Source: Elusimicrobiota bacterium
GTDB taxonomy: Bacteria > CG03
Assembly: GCA_021161625.1 (NCBI GenBank)
Contig: JAGHAG010000189.1
Coordinates: 1-18,828 of the forward strand
Direction of reading: 5' to 3'
DNA length: 18,828 nt
In this document: one piece after another, positions 6,904 through 15,215 of the stretch
Position numbering within the stretch: the first letter of the stretch is position 1
Layout: each line of letters begins with the position of its first letter
Position numbers and translations under genes: made by a program
Notes under the pieces: model-generated
What the model was told of the DNA's origin: nothing
The model's database searches: none
What the model saw: only the letters and a program-made list of their open reading frames with translations

Positions 6904-6932
6904 ATTTAAACATAATAGTTATTTCAAGTCAA
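6904..6932 (-). promoter_or_regulatory. Sigma70-like promoter of thiM-thiE
   Basis: On the minus strand TTGACT (6932-6927) and TTAAAT (6909-6904) are separated by 17 nt. The predicted transcription start near 6897 falls right at the first pairing nucleotides of the TPP riboswitch, which supports the call. The -10 box is only a moderate match. Confidence 0.5.
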
Positions 6933-7052
6933 TGTAGTGTAGGATACGGTCAAGCCCCCTTATCCTGCCTTTTTTCTTATTTTATCTGTTTGCTTTATCC
7001 TGTCCAATATGTTTCTGAAATTTTTCATTAGCATCAAACAATAAGCAGGTAA

Positions 7053-7082
7053 TTGACAGTCAAAGTTAAAAATTTGTAACAT
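7053..7082 (+). promoter_or_regulatory. Promoter of the PLD gene with palindromic -35 region
   Basis: TTGACA (7053-7058) is a perfect -35. TAACAT (7077-7082) at 18 nt is a moderate -10. The predicted start near 7089 would leave only about 3 nt before the ATG at 7092. The -35 is part of an 11-bp palindrome TTGACAGTCAA (7053-7063), which could be an operator. The rest of the 6933-7052 gap holds no gene; it is pyrimidine-rich on the plus strand around 6955-7012. Confidence 0.4.
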
Positions 7083-7091
7083 AAAATTGGA

Positions 7092-10000
7092 ATGAAACAG
7101 AAACTTAAACTGGTTTTTGGGATAATTTTAACTTTTACACACCTGCAGGCATGGAATGTTCATTTCAGTGGTTCTGGTTCTGATATCAGGTCTGCTCTGA
7201 GGTCTGTGATAAGAGGTGCTTCCTCTCAGGTGGATGTTGCTGTTTACAATTTAAGCGACTATTATGTTGTTCAGGAACTTATTTCTGCAAAAAACAGGGG
7301 TTGCACGGTAAGGGTTATTGTGGATACTGATTCTGTAAGCGGAATGGCAAGTGACCCTGACAGAATTCAGATGCTGAAGGACGCGGGTATCAGTGTCAAA
7401 GATGACAGTGGTTCATCATATATAATGCACAATAAGTTTTTGATCGCTGATGATGTTGTCTGGACAGGTTCAGCAGATTTTACATACAAGAATTTTTTTA
7501 ATATGGCAAATGATGGATTATGGGTAGAGAATTCAGAACTTGCTTCAAATTTCAGACAGGAATTTGAGGAGATGTGGAGTGGCACATTTGCAGGTGGCAC
7601 TGCAACAGATTCTTTTTTTGTGATTGATAATGCAAGTGTGGATAATTATTTTGGACCTGAAGACAGCCCTGTCTCAAAGATAAATGATGAAATTTCAGGA
7701 GCAGGAAAAAGTGTGCTTTTTATGTTTTACTATTTTACAGATGAAACACTGGCACAGACAGTAAAAGACCTCTGGGACAGTGGAATAACAGTTGAGGGAA
7801 TTGTTGAAAATGATTATGCTTCTGAGGGAGTTTATCCCCAGCTGGACAATTACGGAATAGACATAAGAAAGGATGCGAATTCTGACCTTATGCATCTTAA
7901 GGTCATCATAATTGACACGGAAAAAGTTATTACAGGCTCTGCAAATCTTTCTCTTGCAGCAGATCAGGGAAACGATGAAAATATTCTTATTATAAATGAC
8001 TTCGGTCTTGCAAGAAAATACCTGCAGGAATTTCGCAGACAGTTTGACTTAACACAGGATTCAGATTCTCCTTCACAGAGACCTGATTCTCCATCTGTAA
8101 ATCCTGTTGAAAATGTAAGTGCTTCAAACAAGAATGGTGAAATTCAGGTTACATGGAGAGCAAGTTCAGAGGAAGATTTTGCAAGATATTATATTTTTGT
8201 TTCAAAAAATCAGATAACAGACACATCTGCGATTACTCCTGAATTGACAATCACGGATAAAAATACAACCTCTGCAACAATCTCAACCTGCGGTGGAGAA
8301 ACTCTTGTGGATGGGGAAAGTTATTATGTTGCTGTGACCTGTCTTAAGAATAACGGAGTTGAAAGTGCTCTTGGCACAGGTTCCCAGGCAGGGCCTGTAA
8401 AAGTTCAAATGCCTGCTCTTTCTGTGTGCATAAATGAGGTTGCATGGAGTGGTTCAGATGCAAGTGCTTATGATGAGTGGATTGAATTACGAAATCTCAC
8501 CTCTTCTGATATTGATTTAACTGACTGGTATATAAAAAATGCAAATGACAGTGTGATGATAACAATTCCTCAGGGGAAAACAATTCCTGCAGATGGATAT
8601 TTCCTCATAGCAAATTATGATGAAAATTCATCAAATTCCACACTCAACATAACGCCAGACCTCGTTGATACAGGAATATCTTTTTCAAATACTGCACTCA
8701 AACTTTCCCTGTATGATGCTTCGGATAATCTGGTTGATGTGTGCGGTGATGGTGGAGTGCCATTTGCAGGGCAAACAGGAAGTGGAAATCACAAATCAAT
8801 GCAGAGATGCGGGGAACCTGTAAATGGAGAAGACCCATCGGAGTGGTTCACAAGCGAGGAGAGTATAAATTTTGATGCAGGAGCCAGCGAATGTGGAACT
8901 CCAATGAATTCACAGCAGTCCTCTGTAACGCAGGAAATACAGAAAGGAGATGTTGTTATAAATGAAATTATGTGGGATGAACTTGAATACATTGAACTCT
9001 ACAACACAAAGGATACTGCAATTGACATAAGTGGTTGGATGATTACAGCAGGAGATGGCGGGACAGATGATGACGTTGAGGTTGTTATTGACGATGGTAA
9101 AATAATCCAGGCACATGGCTATTATTTAATAACCGATCCTGGTGCGGTTTCAGGAATTACTCCTGATGAAGAAGATTCAATGACTCTGAATCAGTCAGGT
9201 GAAGTTGTTCAACTTTTTGCTGGAGACCCTCAAACCGCTATTCTGGTTGATGAAGCAAATCAAAATGGAGAGTGGTTTGCAGGCATAAATAATGATGCAG
9301 GGGTTTCAATGGAGAAAAATTCTCCTGAACTTGATGGCACTGTTTCTACAAACTGGCACACTTCAACAGGTTCTGGTGGTGGCAGATACGGAACTCCGGG
9401 TGGAGCAAATTCTCAGGTCTCATCAGGAGAAACCCCACCAACACCTCAAAGTTTTTCTGTTTATTTTAATGCTCCTCCCAATTCCAATAACATTGATGTT
9501 AATCTCATAAACCTTATAGACAATGCTCAATCAAAAGTGTCTCTTGCCTGTTATGAGATTTCAAGACAGAATATCATAAATGCTCTTATAAACGCCAAAA
9601 ATAGAGGGGTTGCAGTTAGAGTTGTTACAGAATATGACAGATACTCGGACAAAAATATAAAAGCATACTATCAGCAATTAAAAGATGCAGGGATTTCCAT
9701 TGTGGATGACTGGGATGGTGGAAATGGGCAGTGGCTCATGCACGACAAATTCTGCATTATAGATGACAGATATGTGTGGACAGGTTCCTACAATTTAACG
9801 GATAATGGCACCCTTAACAATAATAACAATGCTGTTGTTATTGAGGATTCCTCTCTTGCCAATGCCTTTGAACTTGAATTTGAACAGATGTTTACATCTC
9901 ACGATTTTTCCACTGACAAAATAGACAACAATGCTGAGAGTTTCACAGTAAATGGTGTTTCTGTTTCTGCTTATATGGGTCCATCTGATGACATAAGAAG

Positions 10001-11210
10001 TGCAATACGCAGTGCCATTTCTTCTGCCCAGTACAACATATACTTTGCAATTTATTCATTTACAGATGATTACATTGGCGATGAAATGCTCAACAAATGG
10101 GCTGATGGTAATGGCATAGCAATAAAAGGGGTTTTTGACAGTCTTCAGGCAGCGTCGGATTATTCATGGTATTCGTATTTTAAAAATAGAGGAATTCCGG
10201 TTCAAAAGGACACAAACAAAGGACTCTTGCATCATAAGTTTATGATTATTGATTATGGCACGCCTGAGGCAACTGTTATTACAGGTTCTGCAAACTGGTC
10301 AAAAAATGCAAACCTCAGCAATGACGAAAACATTGTAATAATAAAATCCACAAGTATTGCAGAGGCATTTTATCAGGAATTTACAAAACTCTACAACACC
10401 CAGATATCAAACATAGCATCTGACTCATCCCAGACACAGGCAACAATTGACGGGGGTGTGAAAACAACAGCAACAGCACAGGATGGGACAAAAGTAGAGG
10501 TTGAACCTGATACAGTGCAGGATGGAAGTGAGGTCAAAGTATCAAATCCGTGGAGCTGGTGGGATTTTTTAAGAACAGCCAGTTATAATAATGCCAAATC
10601 TGACCTTTTAAGAGAGGTTTTAATTTTTACCTATGATACCCTTGACCCGGAAGCCCCGATTTCTCTTGTGGGTGATACAGATGGAGATGGAATACAGGAT
10701 GAAGATTTTTCAAAACCTGTTCTTCTCACAATTCCTTACAGGGACGATAATCTGGATGAGTTTGTTGTGATAAATGAGGACTCCATCAGGGAGTCAGATT
10801 TGAGAATTTTCAGATGGGACAGCCAGAATGAGGAATGGATTGCCACAACAGGCAATTTTACCATAGACCCTGTTGCAAATACAATCACTGCAGAGATTAC
10901 AAGAAGCGGGATTTATACAATTCAGGCAATACAGGGTTCTTCATCAACAGGCTTTTCTGTAAAAATTTATCCCAATCCTGTTGATTTTTCAAAAACAGAC
11001 CACACCACAATTGAAGCAGTTGCACCGAGTGTTATAAAAATTTTCACATTAACAGGCAGGGAAATTTTTAAGACAAATCTTGATTTTTCAACCCAGTATG
11101 ACTGGTATGGATTGACAGACACCAATAAAAAAGTTGCAGGGGGGCTATATATATTAACAGTTGAATCAAACGGAAGTGTTGTTGTGAAAAAAATAGCGGT
11201 TTTAAGATGA
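7092..11210 (+). CDS. Secreted protein with four PLD (HKD) domains, two lamin-tail domains and FlgD-like C-terminus
   Basis: A likely extracellular nuclease or phosphodiesterase of 1372 residues. A signal peptide (about 1-20, cut after LQA) is followed by two PLD-fold domains with HxKx4D motifs at H113/K115/D120 and H268/K270/D275. Next come a fibronectin-III-like region (about 338-437), two lamin-tail-like domains (about 440-610 and 619-785, each starting with an INEV/INEI strand), and a second PLD pair with H884/K886/D891 and H1047/K1049/D1054. A beta-rich part with a calcium-loop-like DTDGDGIQD near 1195 follows. Residues 1287-1372 form a FlgD-Ig/T9SS-like end (YPNPV ... GGLYILTV ... KKIAVLR). 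PLD enzymes need two HKD motifs per active site, so two complete sites are expected. Bacterial lamin-tail domains often accompany exported nucleases. The substrate (DNA or lipid) is inferred, not shown. It overlaps the PorV-like gene by 4 bp. Confidence 0.85.
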   Translation: MKQKLKLVFGIILTFTHLQAWNVHFSGSGSDIRSALRSVIRGASSQVDVAVYNLSDYYVVQELISAKNRGCTVRVIVDTDSVSGMASDPDRIQMLKDAGISVKDDSGSSYIMHNKFLIADDVVWTGSADFTYKNFFNMANDGLWVENSELASNFRQEFEEMWSGTFAGGTATDSFFVIDNASVDNYFGPEDSPVSKINDEISGAGKSVLFMFYYFTDETLAQTVKDLWDSGITVEGIVENDYASEGVYPQLDNYGIDIRKDANSDLMHLKVIIIDTEKVITGSANLSLAADQGNDENILIINDFGLARKYLQEFRRQFDLTQDSDSPSQRPDSPSVNPVENVSASNKNGEIQVTWRASSEEDFARYYIFVSKNQITDTSAITPELTITDKNTTSATISTCGGETLVDGESYYVAVTCLKNNGVESALGTGSQAGPVKVQMPALSVCINEVAWSGSDASAYDEWIELRNLTSSDIDLTDWYIKNANDSVMITIPQGKTIPADGYFLIANYDENSSNSTLNITPDLVDTGISFSNTALKLSLYDASDNLVDVCGDGGVPFAGQTGSGNHKSMQRCGEPVNGEDPSEWFTSEESINFDAGASECGTPMNSQQSSVTQEIQKGDVVINEIMWDELEYIELYNTKDTAIDISGWMITAGDGGTDDDVEVVIDDGKIIQAHGYYLITDPGAVSGITPDEEDSMTLNQSGEVVQLFAGDPQTAILVDEANQNGEWFAGINNDAGVSMEKNSPELDGTVSTNWHTSTGSGGGRYGTPGGANSQVSSGETPPTPQSFSVYFNAPPNSNNIDVNLINLIDNAQSKVSLACYEISRQNIINALINAKNRGVAVRVVTEYDRYSDKNIKAYYQQLKDAGISIVDDWDGGNGQWLMHDKFCIIDDRYVWTGSYNLTDNGTLNNNNNAVVIEDSSLANAFELEFEQMFTSHDFSTDKIDNNAESFTVNGVSVSAYMGPSDDIRSAIRSAISSAQYNIYFAIYSFTDDYIGDEMLNKWADGNGIAIKGVFDSLQAASDYSWYSYFKNRGIPVQKDTNKGLLHHKFMIIDYGTPEATVITGSANWSKNANLSNDENIVIIKSTSIAEAFYQEFTKLYNTQISNIASDSSQTQATIDGGVKTTATAQDGTKVEVEPDTVQDGSEVKVSNPWSWWDFLRTASYNNAKSDLLREVLIFTYDTLDPEAPISLVGDTDGDGIQDEDFSKPVLLTIPYRDDNLDEFVVINEDSIRESDLRIFRWDSQNEEWIATTGNFTIDPVANTITAEITRSGIYTIQAIQGSSSTGFSVKIYPNPVDFSKTDHTTIEAVAPSVIKIFTLTGREIFKTNLDFSTQYDWYGLTDTNKKVAGGLYILTVESNGSVVVKKIAVLR

Positions 11211-12118
11211 GAAAGATAGTTGTTTTTATTCTTCTGGGAACTCTGCTTTATGCAGACAATAATTCAGGAACAACCTGTGCAGAATTTTTAAAACTGAATA
11301 CTTCTGCAAGGTATTCTTCCCTTGCAGGTGCAGGTTCAGGGGATGTTTCCCCTGATGCAAACAGCATCTGGCTCAATCCTGCAACAGTTGCCCCCCTCAT
11401 CCACAGGGAAATTTCCATTTCACACACCTATTATTTTCAGGATATTTCTTATGACTGGGTTGCACTTCTGTATCCTGTAAAGAATGCTGGAGTTTTTGGA
11501 ATTTCTGCTCTGGGACTTTACACAACTGTTCAGGGAATGGAAGATGCCACAACTTCCAAGAATTTTGGCGTTTATAATTATTGCGGGATGTTTACTTACA
11601 GCAGACATTTTTCAAGACACATTCTTGCAGGTATGAGTATCAAGACAATAAAAATGAAGATTGCCTCTGTCAGCAGTCAGGGTTTTCCTGTTTGTTTTGA
11701 TGCAGGAATTCTTTTGGATAAGTTTATTGGTTCCCTTTCCATTGGTGTCTCCATCCACAATGCAGGGGGAAGCAGAATAAAGTTTGTCTCTGAAAAAAAC
11801 AAGTTGCCTCAATTCCTGCAGGCAGGTGTGGATTACACAATAAAACCCTCAATTTATCACAGAATAAAAATTCTTGCTGATGTAAAATTTTATAATGATG
11901 ACCCTGTTTCAGGGCATTTTGGTTTTGACTACACTTACAATGACGCTTTGAGTTTGAGAGCAGGCATAAAAACAGACACAATTTCAGACCTTAATTTTAA
12001 CTCTGGAATAACTTTTGGCGCAGGGATAAAAGTTTCATCTTTTTACATTGACTATGCATACCTTAATTTTTCAGACATAGGAAACTCTCATCAATTTTCC
12101 ATCACAAAAAAATTCTGA
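11207..12118 (+). CDS. PorV/PorQ-like outer-membrane beta-barrel protein
   Basis: The protein has 303 residues and a short signal peptide (about 1-16, ending LLYA). The mature N-terminus matches the PorV/PorQ family: a TTCAEFLKL segment, then ARYSSLAGAG, then ANSIWLNPA. Alternating hydrophobic strands with glycine and aromatic turns run to a terminal phenylalanine (SITKKF), typical of outer-membrane barrels. In Bacteroidota, PorV is the type IX secretion shuttle that receives cargo with a C-terminal signal; relatives of unknown role occur in many uncultivated phyla. Its ATG overlaps the stop of the PLD gene (ATGA) and has no strong ribosome binding site of its own, so it should be co-translated with a protein that has such a C-terminal domain. 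Confidence 0.8.
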   Translation: MRKIVVFILLGTLLYADNNSGTTCAEFLKLNTSARYSSLAGAGSGDVSPDANSIWLNPATVAPLIHREISISHTYYFQDISYDWVALLYPVKNAGVFGISALGLYTTVQGMEDATTSKNFGVYNYCGMFTYSRHFSRHILAGMSIKTIKMKIASVSSQGFPVCFDAGILLDKFIGSLSIGVSIHNAGGSRIKFVSEKNKLPQFLQAGVDYTIKPSIYHRIKILADVKFYNDDPVSGHFGFDYTYNDALSLRAGIKTDTISDLNFNSGITFGAGIKVSSFYIDYAYLNFSDIGNSHQFSITKKF

Positions 12119-12152
12119 GTATTTCTTTTTCTTGCAGGGGCATTGTGAAATC

Positions 12153-12202
12153 TTGTATTTTTAAAGTTTTTTTAATATAAAAATTAAAAAAACAAAAAGG
12201 AG
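12153..12202 (+). promoter_or_regulatory. Promoter and ribosome binding site of the transporter gene
   Basis: TTGTAT (12153-12158) and TATAAA (12176-12181) are 17 nt apart, predicting a start near 12188. A strong AAGGAG (12197-12202) lies 5 nt before the ATG at 12208. This makes the transporter a separate transcription unit from the PLD/PorV-like pair. Confidence 0.5.
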
Positions 12203-12207
12203 TTTTT

Positions 12208-13707
12208 ATGGAATATTTTGGCGAAAAACACAGGGCGCAGTGGAAAACAAAGGTAGGTTTTATCCTTGCTGCAATGGGTTCAGCAATCGGACTTGGAAAC
12301 ATCTGGAGATTTTCATATCTGTGTTATGAAAATGGTGGGGGAGCATTTCTCATTCCGTATTTTGTTGCTCTTCTTGTGGTTGGAATACCTGTTATGGTGC
12401 TTGAATTTTCAATAGGGCACAGAGAAAGAGGTTCTGCTCCACTGGCTTTTCACAAATTACGCCCTTCATGGGAATGGCTTGGATGGTGGGCAGTTATCTT
12501 TGTTATGTTTGGGATAATGCTTTATTACTCAGTTGTAATTTCCTGGTGTGTGAACTATTTTAGATTTGCCTTCAACCTCTCATGGGGAAAAGACCCAAAT
12601 ACATTTTTCTTTAAAAATTTTCTCGGTCTTACCTCAGGACCTGGTGAAATTGGAGACATCAGAACTCCCATCCTTTTAGGACTTATTATTGTGTGGCTGG
12701 TGTGCTGGGTCATTGTGTTTTTTGGTGTTGAAAAGGGTATTGAAAGGGCTAATAAAATTTTAATTCCTCTTCTCTTTTTTCTCACATTAATTCTTGTTAT
12801 ATGGGCAGTATCCCTTCCCGGTGCAAAGACAGGAATTACAAAATACCTGAAACCTGATTTTAAGGTTCTTCTGAGACCTCAGGTCTGGATTTCTGCCTTT
12901 TCCCAGATTTTCTTTACCCTCTCACTTGGTTTTGGTATTATGATTGCCTATGCCTCATATCTCCCTCACAAAACTGACATCACCCAGAGTGCAATTCTTA
13001 CATCCATCGGGAATTGTATTTACTCTTTAATTGCTGGTTTTGCTGTCTGGGGAACTCTTGGATACATGGCAACCGCACAAAATCTTCCAATAGAAAAAGT
13101 TGTCAAACAGTCAATAGGTCTTGCTTTTGTTGCATATCCTCAGGCAATTTCTCTTATTCCAACATTTTCAAAACTCTTTGGAGTTCTGTTTTTTACAATT
13201 CTTACATTTGCAGGAATTACATCTGGAATTTCTATAATTGAGGCGTTTTCATCTGCTGTTATTGATAAGTTTCACTCCAGCAGAAAAACAATTGTTTCTG
13301 TTCTGTGTATCCTCGGGTTTCTGGGGAGTATATTTTTTGCAACAGGTGCAGGGCTTTATTTTCTTGATATTGTTGACCACTTTCTTACAAGTTACGGGCT
13401 TGTTGTCGTAGGGTTTCTTGAATGTATCTTTATAGGATGGATTTATAAAACCGAGAAAATTCGCGAACACATAAATGATGTTTCTCCAACAAAAATTGGA
13501 AAATGGTGGGATTTTTCAATAAAATACATAACACCTGTTGTTCTTCTTGTTCTCCTTATAACATCCATAAAAGATGAACTCTCATCTCCCTATGGAAATT
13601 ATCCTGTAAGTTCTCTTATTCTGCTTGGCAGGGACTGGGTTTTTGTAACTTTCTTTGCAGCACTGCTTGTGATGAAATTTCCCTGGAAGAAAAAAACAGG
13701 TCAATAG
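12208..13707 (+). CDS. Sodium-dependent transporter, NSS (SNF) family
   Basis: An inner-membrane sodium symporter of the neurotransmitter:sodium symporter family, 499 residues with about 11-12 hydrophobic segments. The TM1 signature is clear: FILAAMGSAIGLGNIWRF at residues 18-35, with the unwound GSAIGLGN stretch that binds substrate and sodium in LeuT-type proteins. YENGGGAFLIPY and the PVMVLEFSIGHRERG segment follow, and the FSQIFFTLSLGFG stretch matches TM6. The protein ends in a basic tail (PWKKKTGQ). Bacterial members mostly carry amino acids; the substrate cannot be read from the sequence. It has its own promoter, and its 3' end overlaps the convergent kinase gene by 7 bp. Confidence 0.94.
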   Translation: MEYFGEKHRAQWKTKVGFILAAMGSAIGLGNIWRFSYLCYENGGGAFLIPYFVALLVVGIPVMVLEFSIGHRERGSAPLAFHKLRPSWEWLGWWAVIFVMFGIMLYYSVVISWCVNYFRFAFNLSWGKDPNTFFFKNFLGLTSGPGEIGDIRTPILLGLIIVWLVCWVIVFFGVEKGIERANKILIPLLFFLTLILVIWAVSLPGAKTGITKYLKPDFKVLLRPQVWISAFSQIFFTLSLGFGIMIAYASYLPHKTDITQSAILTSIGNCIYSLIAGFAVWGTLGYMATAQNLPIEKVVKQSIGLAFVAYPQAISLIPTFSKLFGVLFFTILTFAGITSGISIIEAFSSAVIDKFHSSRKTIVSVLCILGFLGSIFFATGAGLYFLDIVDHFLTSYGLVVVGFLECIFIGWIYKTEKIREHINDVSPTKIGKWWDFSIKYITPVVLLVLLITSIKDELSSPYGNYPVSSLILLGRDWVFVTFFAALLVMKFPWKKKTGQ

Positions 13708-15215
13708 TGAAAACTACTTTTGCCTGTAAATTCACGCAAAATTGAATTCTGAGGAACTCTTTTCAGAGAAATTGGAAGGAAAAATCTGAGATAATAAAGA
13801 AGCCTTCTTGCTTCAAAATATGCAGGACTTGATTTCTTTATTTTTCTTAAAAAGCATTCCACCATTTTCTTTATAACCGCCTGTTCATAAAAAAGATAAG
13901 AATTAAAAAATACATCACAGCGATTTTGGTATGGGAAAATGTAGTTGTCCTCTGCCTGTCTTACCTTTGGAAATCTCATAATTGTTTCCTCTGCTGAATA
14001 ACCCCTGTATTTGTAATCCCTTATTATTCTTCTCAAAAGTCGCGAATCTGATGTGAAAATTCTGTTGTCATTGTCTATTCTCAACTGGGTTAAAGCACTT
14101 ACAAATATCTTGTACTTGTTTCTTTCAGGAATTTCAGGAAGCAACTGCGGATTTAATGCATGAATTCCTTCAACAAGCAAAACAGAATTTGCACTCATTT
14201 TCATTCTTTCACCTTTAAATTCCCTTACCCCCTTCCTGAAATTAAAATCCGGAACTTTTATCTCTTTTCCTTCAAGAAGATTTTTTATCTGTTTTCTGAA
14301 AAACTTCAAATCAACTGCTTTCAGAGAGTCATAATCATATTCACCATCCGGAGTTTTCGGAGTTTTTTCTCTTGGAACAAAATAGTTATCAAGAGAAATT
14401 TCCAGGGGGATGATATTGCCTGCCCTCAATTGAACACCTAATCTTTTTATAAAAGTGGTCTTTCCTGATGCAGAAGGGCCTGCAATGAGGATTAATTTTT
14501 TTCGGGGGAAAACATTTATGATTTTGTCCGCAATCTCAGCAATTTTTTTTTCATGAAAGGCTTCCTGAACGAGTATTAGATTTCTTATTTCTCCATTAAA
14601 AATTGCTTCATTTAAATCGCCTGCATTTTGAACCCCAAGAATTTCACCCCACTTTTTAGCCTCAAGATAAACTTTATAAAGTTTCCTTTGCCTGTCTTTA
14701 ACCTCTGGCAGGCGGTCTATTTCACCTCTTACTGGAAATTGAAGAATAACCCCGTTGTTGTATTTTATTATACGGAAAGTTTTAAGAACAGAGGTGCTTT
14801 TTACAGGTTCGGCAAGAAGGAAATCAAAATAATTCCTTAAAAAAACAAACTCAATTTTTTTTATGGGAAGGTGAAAAATTGCCCTGTATTTGTCCATTCT
14901 GTTTCTTCTTTTGCATAAGAGTAGTGCCTTTTTTTTGGGATAAACAACTACCCGAAATTTTTCATTTTTCTTTATAATCTCATGCATTCTTTGTGTGACA
15001 TTTTTGACAAAATCTCCGGGAAGTTCTCCTTTTACAGGTTCGTAATAATAGCCCTTCATCAGGGTCTGCCCCACCTGAACTCTCAAATCAGGATAAAGTT
15101 CCCATATTGCACATTCAAAAAGAATTGAAAGAGAACGCCTGTAAATTTCAGCACCGTGTTTGGTGTTAAAATTTACAAAACCGTTTTTAATGGGAATTAA
15201 AATTCTCTTATTCAT
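13701..15215 (-). CDS. Uridine kinase-like protein with ThrRS-like N-terminal half
   Basis: A probable nucleoside kinase of 504 residues, about twice the length of classic uridine kinase. The C-terminal half is the PRK/uridine kinase fold: Walker A GPSASGKTT at residues 246-254, then SLDNYFVPREKTPKTPDG, YDYDSLKAVDL, and LLVEGIHALNP. The N-terminal half resembles the second additional domain of threonyl-tRNA synthetase (VGQTLMKGYYYEP, then MHEIIKKNEKF), but the HxxxH zinc/editing motif is not intact. Long kinases of this layout occur in Thermotogae, Clostridia and others. I chose the ATG at 15215, which overlaps the upstream GGDEF gene by 8 bp; the frame also opens at 15254, 13 codons earlier, with no better ribosome binding site. 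The exact substrate is uncertain. Confidence 0.82.
   Translation of the reverse strand: MNKRILIPIKNGFVNFNTKHGAEIYRRSLSILFECAIWELYPDLRVQVGQTLMKGYYYEPVKGELPGDFVKNVTQRMHEIIKKNEKFRVVVYPKKKALLLCKRRNRMDKYRAIFHLPIKKIEFVFLRNYFDFLLAEPVKSTSVLKTFRIIKYNNGVILQFPVRGEIDRLPEVKDRQRKLYKVYLEAKKWGEILGVQNAGDLNEAIFNGEIRNLILVQEAFHEKKIAEIADKIINVFPRKKLILIAGPSASGKTTFIKRLGVQLRAGNIIPLEISLDNYFVPREKTPKTPDGEYDYDSLKAVDLKFFRKQIKNLLEGKEIKVPDFNFRKGVREFKGERMKMSANSVLLVEGIHALNPQLLPEIPERNKYKIFVSALTQLRIDNDNRIFTSDSRLLRRIIRDYKYRGYSAEETIMRFPKVRQAEDNYIFPYQNRCDVFFNSYLFYEQAVIKKMVECFLRKIKKSSPAYFEARRLLYYLRFFLPISLKRVPQNSILREFTGKSSFHY

Noticed and set aside
13660..13760. Bidirectional terminator between the convergent transporter and kinase genes
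   Set aside because: The stop codons overlap by 7 bp and no GC-rich hairpin with a T-run is seen there.
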